Positions 1 to 7,526 of a stretch of 13,174 nucleotides of DNA are shown here, one piece after another. The translations under genes and the position numbers were made by a program. Every line of letters begins with the position of its first letter. The stretch's first letter is position 1. Source of the DNA: Bacteroidia bacterium (lineage in GTDB: Bacteria; Bacteroidota; Bacteroidia; JAESSM01; NORP286). The stretch lies in assembly GCA_016764115.1 (NCBI GenBank), contig JAESSM010000082.1, positions 1-13,174 of the forward strand, given 5' to 3'. The notes under the pieces were generated by a model. It was not told the origin of the DNA, did not search any database, and saw only the letters and a program-made list of their open reading frames with translations.

Positions 1-1
1 G

Positions 2-2581
2 AGATTGGACTTGGAAGAAATGGAAGAATACCCATCGGATAAAGTTGATGGATTTTCTGAGAGATTGGAATCAATGTTCCCCAGAATGGTTGAACACAGA
101 TGTTCAGTAGGTGAAAAGGGAGGATTTTTTCTAAGAGTAAAGGAAGGAACCTGGATGGGACATATAGCGGAGCATGTGGCCTTAGAAATACAGACGTTGG
201 CAGGAATGTTTTCTGGTTATGGAAGAACCAGATCTACGAAAACGAAAGGTGTTTACAATGTAGTTTTTAATTATGTTGAGGAGGAAGTAGGGCTCTATGC
301 TGCAAAAGCTGCCTTAGACATAGTCCAGTCTTTAGTTGATAACAAACCTTATGATCTGGAAGCGGATTTGTTGAAGATGCGAAAAATAAGAGAAAAAGAA
401 AGATTTGGACCCAGTACTGCATCTATTGTTGATGAAGCTAAGTTAAGGGGTATACCCTATATTCGATTAAATGAACATTCTTTGGTTCAACTTGGGTATG
501 GAGTTAATCAAACAAGAATTCAGGCAACAATAACGGACAAGACCAGTAGTATTGCTGTAGATATTGCTTGTAATAAAAAAATGACCAAACAGTTATTGCA
601 AAAAGCTGCTATCCCAGTTGCAAAAGGAGGTGTAGTTTACAATCAGGAAGAAGTTGATAAACTGATCAAAAAGATAGATTTTCCTTTGGTTTTTAAGCCA
701 ATAAATGGAAATCATGGTAAAGGTGCAACGATTAACGTAACCACGAGTGAAGGTGCAGCAATTGCATTAAAAAGAGCCCAGGAGAGATCAAGAGGAGCGA
801 TTGTTGAGAGATTTGTTGAAGGAATTGATTTCCGGATATTAGTGATCAATAATAAATTCATTGCTGCAGCTCAAAGAACTCCTGCACATATTACAGGCGA
901 TGGTAAGTCTACCATTCAAAAATTAATAGACGAAGTAAATACTGATCCTAGAAGAGGTTTGGGGCACGAAAAAGTGCTGACAGAAATTACTATTAATGAT
1001 CAGACTTTAAACATCGTAAAAGAAAAAGGATATACTCTTAAAACAGTTCTTAAAGAGGATGAAATTTTTCATTTAAAGACTACAGCAAATCTAAGTACGG
1101 GAGGAACTTCAATAGATGTAACCCATAAGGTACATCCATATAACATATTCATGTGTGAAAGGATCTCCAGAATTATCGGTCTGGATATTTGCGGTGTTGA
1201 TATTATGGCTCCAGATCTAACAAAGCCGGTAACAGAAAATGGTGGTATTGTTTTGGAAGTAAATGCTGCACCTGGTTTCAGGATGCATCTAGCACCAAGT
1301 GAGGGTCTTCCAAGAAATGTTGCAGCTCCGGTAATTGATATGCTTTTTCCAACCGGAACTCCATTCAAAATTCCGGTAATTGCAATAACAGGAACCAATG
1401 GAAAGACTACTACTACACGATTGGTTTCTCATATTTTCAAGAACAAAGGATTACGTGTAGGGTTTACAACTTCTGATGGAATTTATGTTCAGAACAGAAT
1501 GTTGGAGAAAGGTGATACAACGGGTCCAAGAAGTGCGAAGTTTATATTGCAAGATCCAACAGTAGAGTTGGCCGTATTAGAAACTGCACGAGGGGGATTA
1601 CTCAGAGAAGGATTAGGATTTGATGAATGTGATATGGCTATTATCACAAATATTAGAGAGGATCATCTTGGACTTAAAGACATTCATACAGTGCAGGAGT
1701 TGGCTAAAGTAAAAAATGTTGTGGTTCAAACTGTTTCCAGAGATGGATATGCAGTACTTAATGCAGATGATGAGGAATCAGTTAAGATTGCTAAAGATCT
1801 GAGATGCAAAATAGCCTACTTCAGTATGAATCCTGAAAATCCTGTTATTGAACGGCACTGTAGAAATGGAGGAACTGCTGCAATTTTTGAAAAGAATTTT
1901 GTTTCTATCAAACAAGGTGACTGGATCATCAGAATTGATAAAATTACCAATATTCCATTGACGTTTTCCGGAACAGCAATGTTCATGGTTGAAAATATTC
2001 TAGCCGCTTCTTTGGGAGCTTTCTTAAGAGGAGTTAAGATAGAAGACATAAAACATTCGCTACTTTCATTTATACCATCGCCAGCATATACACCAGGTAG
2101 AATGAACATCTTTGAATTTAAGAATTATAAGATAATGGTTGATTTTGCCCACAATCAAGATGGGTTTAGGGCTATTGGTAAATTCCTGGATGCGGTTGAT
2201 TCTCCGAATAAGATTGGAATAGTTGCAGGGACAGGAGATAGGAGAGATGAGGACATCATTGAGTTGGGAGAGTTATCTGCCGGAATGTTTGATCATATTA
2301 TAATTCGACAGGATAGATTTTTAAGAGGTAGAACAGCAGAGAATATTATCGAGTTGTTGGTTCAAGGAATCCATAGTGTAGATCCAAATAAGTCTTATGA
2401 AGTTGTACCTAAAGAAATTGAAGCTATTAAACATTCAATATCAATTGCTGTTAAAGATTCATTTATTACCGTATTGAGTGATTGTATTGAGGATGCTATT
2501 GTTATGGTTCAGGACTATAAGAATAAAGAGTCAGATGTTATAATGCAAAAACAAGAGATAGAAAGTATGAACATGAACTAA
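2..2581 (+). CDS. cphA: Cyanophycin synthetase (CphA1 type), 5' end cut by window edge
   Basis: This enzyme makes cyanophycin in the cytoplasm by ATP-driven, alternate addition of Asp to the backbone and Arg to the side chain. The frame is open to the left edge. The first visible residues, RLDLEEM, match an internal stretch of the family (usually preceded by about 25 residues), so the TTG at 5 is not the start. Three domains are visible. The N-terminal domain contains EHVALEIQTLAG (DNA about 170-205). The ATP-grasp domain spans about 590-1310, with FKPINGNHGKGATI and ending in LEVNAAPGFRMH. The Mur-ligase-like domain has an intact P-loop GTNGKTTT (1391-1414), then ARGGLLREGL, NIREDHLGL and DFAHNQDGF. 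The intact P-loop argues for CphA1 rather than the degenerate CphA2. At 859 visible residues it is near the usual 870-900. A cyanophycinase gene often neighbours cphA; if present it lies off the left edge. Confidence 0.95.
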   Translation, partial: RLDLEEMEEYPSDKVDGFSERLESMFPRMVEHRCSVGEKGGFFLRVKEGTWMGHIAEHVALEIQTLAGMFSGYGRTRSTKTKGVYNVVFNYVEEEVGLYAAKAALDIVQSLVDNKPYDLEADLLKMRKIREKERFGPSTASIVDEAKLRGIPYIRLNEHSLVQLGYGVNQTRIQATITDKTSSIAVDIACNKKMTKQLLQKAAIPVAKGGVVYNQEEVDKLIKKIDFPLVFKPINGNHGKGATINVTTSEGAAIALKRAQERSRGAIVERFVEGIDFRILVINNKFIAAAQRTPAHITGDGKSTIQKLIDEVNTDPRRGLGHEKVLTEITINDQTLNIVKEKGYTLKTVLKEDEIFHLKTTANLSTGGTSIDVTHKVHPYNIFMCERISRIIGLDICGVDIMAPDLTKPVTENGGIVLEVNAAPGFRMHLAPSEGLPRNVAAPVIDMLFPTGTPFKIPVIAITGTNGKTTTTRLVSHIFKNKGLRVGFTTSDGIYVQNRMLEKGDTTGPRSAKFILQDPTVELAVLETARGGLLREGLGFDECDMAIITNIREDHLGLKDIHTVQELAKVKNVVVQTVSRDGYAVLNADDEESVKIAKDLRCKIAYFSMNPENPVIERHCRNGGTAAIFEKNFVSIKQGDWIIRIDKITNIPLTFSGTAMFMVENILAASLGAFLRGVKIEDIKHSLLSFIPSPAYTPGRMNIFEFKNYKIMVDFAHNQDGFRAIGKFLDAVDSPNKIGIVAGTGDRRDEDIIELGELSAGMFDHIIIRQDRFLRGRTAENIIELLVQGIHSVDPNKSYEVVPKEIEAIKHSISIAVKDSFITVLSDCIEDAIVMVQDYKNKESDVIMQKQEIESMNMN

Positions 2582-2602
2582 TTGTAATTACAGCTTATAG
2601 CC

Positions 2603-2623
2603 AATAGTTTATAGAACTATTTT
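2603..2623 (+). terminator. Weak AT-rich hairpin at the 3' end of cphA
   Basis: A perfect 7-bp inverted repeat, AATAGTT (2603-2609) and AACTATT (2615-2621), with a 5-nt loop, is followed by a short run of four T (2620-2623). It lies in the 47-bp gap between two converging genes, where a terminator is expected. The stem is almost all A/T and the T-run is short, so termination would be weak. There is no T-run in the other direction. Confidence 0.35.
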
Positions 2624-2652
2624 ACGAATTAACGAATACCCGAATCAACGAA
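2621..2652. repeat. Four tandem 8-bp units spanning the methyltransferase stop codon
   Basis: Four consecutive octamers, tttacgaa, ttaacgaa, tacccgaa and tcaacgaa, all end in CGAA (TTCG-first on the minus strand). The third unit is the most diverged. The units cover the last seven codons (FVDSGIR), the stop codon (2629-2631) and 8 bp beyond it. This looks like a short degenerate microsatellite that has become the C-terminal tail. Confidence 0.6.
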
Positions 2653-3786
2653 TTTCTGCTTCAAACTTCCCTTGTACATACTGAATCTTTGAAATTTACA
2701 CTCTAAGGCTCCATTGAATAGTGTGAGTTTTTTGGAAGGTCGCAATCCTACATGTTTTAAGGCATCTCTGTTGGCACTAAGTATCCAAGCGTCAAAACCG
2801 TTATAACTTTGCTTTAAGTGATCTCCAATCATTTTATACAATGCAAAAATATCAGTTTCTCTTAGTCGTTCACCGTAAGGTGGGTTCATTATTAACACTC
2901 CATTTTCTGATTGTGGTCTTAGATCGTTAAAGTTTGATTTCACCAATTTAATATCCCTGTTAAAATCAAAGTTTAAAAGTGCTTGCCTGGATATGTCAAT
3001 CGCTTGTTGTGATACATCAGATCCTGAAATTCTAAATTCAGATTTAGTAATACTCTCTATAGCTTCATTATAAATTTTCCCCCAAAGCTCTTTATCAAAA
3101 TCCTCCCACTTCATAAATACATATTGCTTTCTTTTAATTCCCGGGGGAGTGTTTGTAGCCATCATTGCGGCTTCTATCAAAAAAGTGCCTGAACCACACA
3201 TCGGGTCTATTAATGGAATATCCTTGTTCCAATTAGTAAGCTTTAGCATTCCTGCTGCCAATACTTCGTTCAAAGGTGCTTTGTGTTGATTGTCTCTATA
3301 ACCTCTTTGATTGAGTGGTGCTCCGGTACTATCCAATGATATGGTAAAGTTTTCATTAGCACAATGGACATTTATTTGTACATCAGGGTTTTTAGTATCA
3401 ACGGATGGCCGTACCCCGGTTTTTTTCCTGAATTGATCTGCAATAGCATCTTTGACTTTTAACGCAACATATTTTGAGTGAGTGAACTGTTTGGAGAATA
3501 CAACAGAGTCAATAGCAAATGTTTGCTCGACAGAAAGTATTTTTGACCAATCAAATTGCTCGACCTTATTGTACAAACTGCGTTCGTTGTATGCTTTAAA
3601 ATAATAGATTGGAGTTAATATCTTCAGGGCAGTTCTTAGTTGTAAATTGCATTTATATAGCAATTCCTTATTGCCTTGAAACGATACTGCTCTTTTTAAA
3701 GGATTGATATCAGTAGCACCTAGCAGTTCTAATTCTTCTGCAAGCACTTCTTCTAAACCGTGTAAAGTTTTGGCAAGTAATTTCAT
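2629..3786 (-). CDS. THUMP-domain class I SAM-dependent rRNA methyltransferase (RlmL-like, putative 23S rRNA m2G)
   Basis: This is probably an N2-guanine methyltransferase of 23S rRNA, equivalent to the RlmL half of E. coli RlmKL (m2G2445). No RlmK (m7G2069) half is fused. Numbering from the upstream ATG at 3798, residues about 45-160 form the THUMP/ferredoxin-like RNA-binding region, ending in SLDSTGAPLNQRGYR, a hallmark of this family. The SAM-binding motif DPMCGSGTFLIEA is at 198-210. The catalytic NPPYGERL at 305-312 indicates an amino-methylating enzyme. I prefer the start at 3786 (MKLLAKTLHGLEE, 385 aa) because family members begin this way and the ATG at 3798 lies inside the inverted repeat. 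The last seven residues come from an octamer repeat. It is separated from the genes upstream by the palindrome and may be transcribed with them. Exact target base is inferred. Confidence 0.9.
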   Translation of the reverse strand: MKLLAKTLHGLEEVLAEELELLGATDINPLKRAVSFQGNKELLYKCNLQLRTALKILTPIYYFKAYNERSLYNKVEQFDWSKILSVEQTFAIDSVVFSKQFTHSKYVALKVKDAIADQFRKKTGVRPSVDTKNPDVQINVHCANENFTISLDSTGAPLNQRGYRDNQHKAPLNEVLAAGMLKLTNWNKDIPLIDPMCGSGTFLIEAAMMATNTPPGIKRKQYVFMKWEDFDKELWGKIYNEAIESITKSEFRISGSDVSQQAIDISRQALLNFDFNRDIKLVKSNFNDLRPQSENGVLIMNPPYGERLRETDIFALYKMIGDHLKQSYNGFDAWILSANRDALKHVGLRPSKKLTLFNGALECKFQRFSMYKGSLKQKFVDSGIR

Positions 3787-3792
3787 ACATGT

Positions 3793-3889
3793 CGTCATCG
3801 CGAGGCACGAAGCGATCTCCTAATACGAAGAAAGGGCTTTGCTATACTTCAGGAGATTGCTTCTTCCGCTGTGCTCCATCGCAATGACG
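3793..3889. repeat. Long imperfect inverted repeat (GTCATTGCGAGG / GAAGCAATCTCC type)
   Basis: The outer arms are cgtcatcgcga (3793-3803) and tcgcaatgacg (3879-3889), complementary at 10 of 11 positions. The inner arms are gaagcgatctcct (3809-3821) and aggagattgcttc (3851-3863), complementary at 12 of 13. Between them ggcac (3804-3808) can pair with gtgct (3871-3875). The two mismatches can be G-U wobbles in RNA, each on one strand. The centre (3822-3850) can add gaag/cttc. The result is a roughly 97-nt hairpin filling the gap between the GIY-YIG gene and the methyltransferase gene. The arm words belong to a dispersed intergenic repeat type common in many bacterial genomes. There is no T-run after it, so it is not a classical terminator. 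No second copy is in this window. Confidence 0.75.
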
Positions 3890-3896
3890 TATTTAT

Positions 3897-4184
3897 TTAT
3901 ATTTTATTGGTGATATCATCCCATTCCAAGTTGATTGATTCAATGAGTTTAACTTTATTCATTCTACTCCCTGCTTTTATTTGTTTCTCTCTAGCAATCG
4001 CTTCTTCAATATTTCTAAAATTTTCAAAGTAGACAAGTTTATCTATATTGTATTTTGTAGTAAACCCAGCACGAAATATTTCTCTATGTTCAATAATCCT
4101 TGAATATAAATCACTGGTAACTCCGGTATAAAGAACCGTGTTGTTCTTATTGGTTAATATATAAACTGAGCCTCCCCGCTCCAT
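3897..4184 (-). CDS. Small GIY-YIG nuclease-domain protein
   Basis: This 95-aa stand-alone GIY-YIG domain is of the type often annotated as an 'excinuclease subunit C-like' or UPF0213-like protein and found in several copies per genome in Bacteroidota. Visible motifs are VYIL (7-10) and YTG (19-21), which form the GIY and YIG strands. Arg29 (catalytic position) and His33 lie in SRIIEH. FTTKYNIDKLVYFE is at 41-54. EAIAREKQIKAGSR (61-74) carries the likely metal-binding Glu66. The C-terminal LEWDDI is the usual end, so the gene looks intact. The fold predicts cleavage of DNA, but the substrate and biological role are unknown. Its ATG overlaps the stop of the glycosyltransferase (TAATG). The inverted repeat begins 7 bp after its stop, which makes a mobile repeat/nuclease pair conceivable. 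No additional specificity domain is present. Confidence 0.88.
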   Translation of the reverse strand: MERGGSVYILTNKNNTVLYTGVTSDLYSRIIEHREIFRAGFTTKYNIDKLVYFENFRNIEEAIAREKQIKAGSRMNKVKLIESINLEWDDITNKI

Positions 4185-5284
4185 TAATCCATAGTGCTAA
4201 CTAACTCCTCATACATCTCTTTTGTTTTCGTAGCCGTATAATTATTATTGAATCGGGTATCTATACGGTTACGGGCACTTTCTCCTAATTTGTTACATAA
4301 TTCCCGATCATTATAAAGTTTTAATATCGCTTCAGTTATTTCCTTTGAATTACGGGAGGGTACTACCAATCCGCTTTCATTATCAATAACCAATTCTCTG
4401 TTTCCGGGAATATCCGTTATGATTGGCGCAATTCCTAATGCCATTGCTTCCATTACGGCTTTAGTTATAGATTCACCTTTTATAGAGACCATTACAAAGC
4501 AACTGCTAGCTGCTACAATTCGTAAAGAATCGTTCCTGAATCCAATCAAGTGAATTTTGTCTTTGTTTGTGCTATTTTTAACAATACTGATGTTCTGTTT
4601 AGTAGTCATCCCTCTACCTACGAGCATTAAATGTATTGGTATATCTTGTGGAATATCATTCATGGCTTTAAGTAAATAGGAAATTCCTTTCATGGAGCGT
4701 GCATTTGCTACACATGTAACAACAAAAGCGCCTTTAGGAACACCTAATTCAGATAATTCTATTGGAATAATATCCTTATACCATTCTAGTAAATGACCTT
4801 TATTGATCGTGATAGTCTTTCGCTTGTCAAAAAATAGCTGACTTTGAATGAGTTCTTCAACTCCTTTTGAGTTGCAAACGATTTTGTCTACTCTCGAATG
4901 AAGAAATTTTAAATATGCAGTTGGATCCCACCAATTGATATTACCGGCATAACCTCTATACAGTACAACCTTTACAGGGATATTCTTTGCTGCTCGAATA
5001 CCATTTATTATTGCCTTAGAATTAAACAAATGTAATATTTGATGTTTTCCATTTATCAATTCATCTCTAATTCTTTTAATCTCGGAATTATCAAACTTCT
5101 TTTCAGGATGAAAATAAGTAACAGGTATTCCTTCTTCTTTAAATTTTATATCATATTCACATCCAGCATAAGTCATAATCTCAACATCAACCCCAAGTTT
5201 TTTTAACCTGATAAAAACTTCAGCTTCGGGACGTGATGAAGTAACGGACCTGTAATCACTTATGACTAATACTTTGATTCTCAT
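4184..5284 (-). CDS. Glycosyltransferase family 4-like (GT-B fold)
   Basis: This probable retaining glycosyltransferase would transfer a sugar from a nucleotide-sugar donor to a polysaccharide or lipid-linked acceptor at the cytoplasmic face of the membrane. It has 366 residues, normal for the family. The N-terminal acceptor lobe is about 1-175, starting with a beta strand VLVISDYR and lacking a signal peptide. The C-terminal Glycos_transf_1 lobe is about 180-365. Within it, VANARSMKG (192-200) and LVGRG (221-225) are typical, and the EX7E donor-binding motif is Glu271/Glu279 (ESITKAVME), followed by AMALGIAPIITDIPGNREL. It overlaps the FkbM methyltransferase upstream by TAATG, suggesting translational coupling and a shared role in modifying a surface glycan. 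The sugar and acceptor cannot be told from sequence. Confidence 0.9.
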   Translation of the reverse strand: MRIKVLVISDYRSVTSSRPEAEVFIRLKKLGVDVEIMTYAGCEYDIKFKEEGIPVTYFHPEKKFDNSEIKRIRDELINGKHQILHLFNSKAIINGIRAAKNIPVKVVLYRGYAGNINWWDPTAYLKFLHSRVDKIVCNSKGVEELIQSQLFFDKRKTITINKGHLLEWYKDIIPIELSELGVPKGAFVVTCVANARSMKGISYLLKAMNDIPQDIPIHLMLVGRGMTTKQNISIVKNSTNKDKIHLIGFRNDSLRIVAASSCFVMVSIKGESITKAVMEAMALGIAPIITDIPGNRELVIDNESGLVVPSRNSKEITEAILKLYNDRELCNKLGESARNRIDTRFNNNYTATKTKEMYEELVSTMD

Positions 5285-6057
5285 TAATTATTCAGTTGGG
5301 CAACCGTATCCGCATCAAAATCATTTAGACTGTAATCTTGAGCTTCTAATAATGATTTACATGCGTTCTGGTCTGCATCAGATAAATGAGTTCTTTCGAA
5401 TATGATCACCTTTGGTTTCTGTTTATGGAAATCAAATTGTTTGATTATTTCAAAGTCATATCCTTCAGTATCAATGTGTAGCAGATCTATTTTCTGAACT
5501 TTATTATCTATAAGTAGGGTTTCAAAATTTGTACAATCAACTTCATCATAGGTAATATATTCTTCTTCATTTTCAGTCGGAGTAATGTTTTCCTTTTCTA
5601 ATTTTCTTTGAAGGGAACCATTATTGATCAACTGTTCTAATTGAGATTTTTTGAAAGAACTCAACCCTGTAGCCCATCTGGCATCAGTAAAAGAAAACCT
5701 ATATAAATTTCGTTTTTGATTGATCTTGTCAATGGCTTTGTTTATAACTGTTACGCTGCCATTAGAATAGATAGAACTAAGAATTTTAAATGGTTTGTGC
5801 TGTGGTTCCATCATTAGCCCTTTCCATTTATCTCTCATAATGAATTTATGGATCGGGTCGTTTTGAAAACCGTCATTGCTTCCTACTTGAATGAAAAAAA
5901 TATCATCGTTCTTTTTGGAAAAATCATTTAAAAATTGATCCAATGGTTTTTTAGGTGACCATAAAAGCTTATAAAACGCTGAGACAATAAATGGAAATTT
6001 GGTAAGTAAAAATATTCTAAAGCTGTATGTGCTTCTATGAAAAATTGATCTTAACAT
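5284..6057 (-). CDS. FkbM family SAM-dependent methyltransferase
   Basis: This methyltransferase has the FkbM fold, commonly acting on sugar hydroxyls of exopolysaccharide, LPS O-antigen or glycolipid. The 257-aa product has FFIQVGSNDG (54-63) as the SAM-binding glycine-rich loop and MMEPQ with Glu84 in the adjacent acidic position. LLHIDTEGYDFEII (192-205) is the family signature, followed by PKVIIFERTHL. The N-terminus (about 10-35) is hydrophobic and basic but not a clear membrane segment, so the protein is probably cytosolic. It is the first gene of the minus-strand block and overlaps the glycosyltransferase by TAATG. This pairing supports a role in glycan modification. A possible -7 box on the minus strand (TACCTTTA, 6098-6105) has one mismatch and no good -33 partner, so it is not listed separately. 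Confidence 0.9.
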   Translation of the reverse strand: MLRSIFHRSTYSFRIFLLTKFPFIVSAFYKLLWSPKKPLDQFLNDFSKKNDDIFFIQVGSNDGFQNDPIHKFIMRDKWKGLMMEPQHKPFKILSSIYSNGSVTVINKAIDKINQKRNLYRFSFTDARWATGLSSFKKSQLEQLINNGSLQRKLEKENITPTENEEEYITYDEVDCTNFETLLIDNKVQKIDLLHIDTEGYDFEIIKQFDFHKQKPKVIIFERTHLSDADQNACKSLLEAQDYSLNDFDADTVAQLNN

Positions 6058-6127
6058 GCGTTTATTAGGTGACTAAAATGAACGATTTTGAGAGGAGTAA
6101 AGGTAGCTAATATATGCTATAATTCTA

Positions 6128-6159
6128 TTTAGAGAATACGGTGTAATTAGTTAATTTTG
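6128..6159 (+). promoter_or_regulatory. Bacteroidota-type promoter (-33/-7) before the PLP-enzyme gene
   Basis: TAATTTTG at 6152-6159 matches the Bacteroidota -7 consensus TAnnTTTG exactly. TTTA at 6128-6131 matches three of four bases of the -33 TTTG with a 20-nt spacer, within the known 19-21 range. Transcription would begin close to the ATG at 6165, so the mRNA would be leaderless or nearly so, consistent with the lack of a Shine-Dalgarno sequence. Confidence 0.55.
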
Positions 6160-6164
6160 CACTT

Positions 6165-7526
6165 ATGGATATTAGGAAAGATATATTAGATACGATTGGG
6201 AATACGCCACTGGTAAAGCTTAACAAGATCACAAAGGATATTCCTGCTACAGTTGTAGCTAAGATCGAAACATTCAATCCCGGAAATTCAATAAAAGATA
6301 GAATTGCTGTTAAAATGATCGATGATGCGGAAAAAGAGGGTATTCTTAAACCGGGAGGAACTATAATTGAAGGAACGTCCGGAAATACCGGAATGGGATT
6401 GGCACTGGTTGCTATTGTTAAGGGGTATAAGTGTATATGTACCATGCCCGATAAGCAATCCAAGGAGAAAATGGACATGCTAAGGGCTTTGGGAGTGGAG
6501 GTAATTGTCACTCCAACCAATGTTGCTGCAGATGATCCTAAATCATACTATTCAGTTGCAAAACGGTTGAATGATGAAATACCCAATTCGTTTTATCCTA
6601 ATCAATATTTTAATCTCTCCAACCCAGAAGCTCATTATGAATCTACTGGTCCCGAAATTTGGGAACAAACGGATGGCAAAATAACCCATCTTTTAGTTGG
6701 GGTAGGGACCGGAGGAACGATCTCAGGTATAGGAAAATACTTAAAGGAGAAAAATCCTGATATACAGATATACGGCATTGATACTTATGGGTCAGTATTA
6801 AAAAAATATCACGAAACAGGTGAAATTGATAATAATGAAATATATTCTTATTTGACCGAAGGTATTGGGGAAGATATAATCCCTGATTGCGTGGATTTTG
6901 ATGTAATTGATCTTTTCGAAAAAGTTACTGATAAAGATGGTATGCTAATGACTCGTGAATTGGCAAGAAAAGAAGGAATTTTTGCCGGTAATTCAGCAGG
7001 ATGTGCAGTTCAGGGTTTATTACAGCTCAAAGATAAATTCAAAGAAGGAGATCTGGTTGTCCTAATATTTCATGATCATGGTAGCAGATATGTCGGTAAA
7101 ATATTCAATGATGACTGGATGCGTGAAAGAGGATTTTTAGATAAACCCTATATGGCTAAAGACCTGATTAATTATCGAGATCAAAAAGGTGTAATAACTC
7201 TAGATCAGAATGAGCCTGTAGCAGCAGCGATCGAAATAATGCAAAAGAAAAGTATTTCTCAAATACCGATTAGCAATAATGGTGACATTGTAGGTAGTGT
7301 AACGGAAGGCTCTGTTTTTAAAAAGTTGATCGAGGATACTACAATTAAAGATCAACCTTTAAGTTCCATAATGAAAGACCCATTTCCAATTGTTGAAATG
7401 AATACTCCTTTGGAAGAACTTTCCAAGATTATTGATAGGGAAACCAGTGCTGTATTGTATAAAGATGGAAATGATAAATTTCAGATTATTACGGAGTACG
7501 ATATTATTCATACAATCTCAAAGTAA
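6165..7526 (+). CDS. PLP-dependent cystathionine beta-synthase-type enzyme with C-terminal CBS-domain pair
   Basis: This enzyme of the cysteine synthase/cystathionine beta-synthase superfamily condenses serine (or O-acetylserine) with a thiol or sulfide in cytosolic sulfur amino-acid metabolism. Its length is 453 aa. The Schiff-base lysine is Lys44 in NSIKDR (41-46). TSGNTG (71-76) contacts PLP carboxylate/substrate. GTGGT (181-185) binds the PLP phosphate. Ser277 in GNSAGC contacts the pyridine nitrogen. The long DKQSKEKMDMLRALG segment (96-110) and TEGIGEDIIP (231-240) resemble true cystathionine beta-synthases more than CysK. Residues about 335-453 hold two CBS motifs, expected to sense a nucleotide or S-adenosylmethionine. 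The animal N-terminal haem region is absent, as is normal in bacteria. It is monocistronic by appearance and divergent from the FkbM gene. A CysK-like activity remains possible. Confidence 0.92.
   Translation: MDIRKDILDTIGNTPLVKLNKITKDIPATVVAKIETFNPGNSIKDRIAVKMIDDAEKEGILKPGGTIIEGTSGNTGMGLALVAIVKGYKCICTMPDKQSKEKMDMLRALGVEVIVTPTNVAADDPKSYYSVAKRLNDEIPNSFYPNQYFNLSNPEAHYESTGPEIWEQTDGKITHLLVGVGTGGTISGIGKYLKEKNPDIQIYGIDTYGSVLKKYHETGEIDNNEIYSYLTEGIGEDIIPDCVDFDVIDLFEKVTDKDGMLMTRELARKEGIFAGNSAGCAVQGLLQLKDKFKEGDLVVLIFHDHGSRYVGKIFNDDWMRERGFLDKPYMAKDLINYRDQKGVITLDQNEPVAAAIEIMQKKSISQIPISNNGDIVGSVTEGSVFKKLIEDTTIKDQPLSSIMKDPFPIVEMNTPLEELSKIIDRETSAVLYKDGNDKFQIITEYDIIHTISK

Noticed and set aside
5-7. TTG at position 5 as the start of cphA
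   Set aside because: The preceding codon continues the family's conserved RLDLE segment, so the gene simply runs off the left edge.
1069-1398. Opposite-strand open frames inside cphA, the PLP-enzyme gene and rpoC
   Set aside because: They lie wholly within strongly conserved genes on the other strand and their translations resemble no known protein, so they are shadow frames.
3793-3889. The palindrome as an ordinary intrinsic terminator or CRISPR-like repeat
   Set aside because: There is no T-run after either arm, the loop is long and structured, and there is only one copy with no spacers; the dispersed-repeat reading fits better.
6118-6123. TATAAT, an E. coli-like -10 box in the divergent intergenic region
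   Set aside because: Primary sigma factors of Bacteroidota use TAnnTTTG/TTTG elements, and there is no TTGACA partner at the right spacing.
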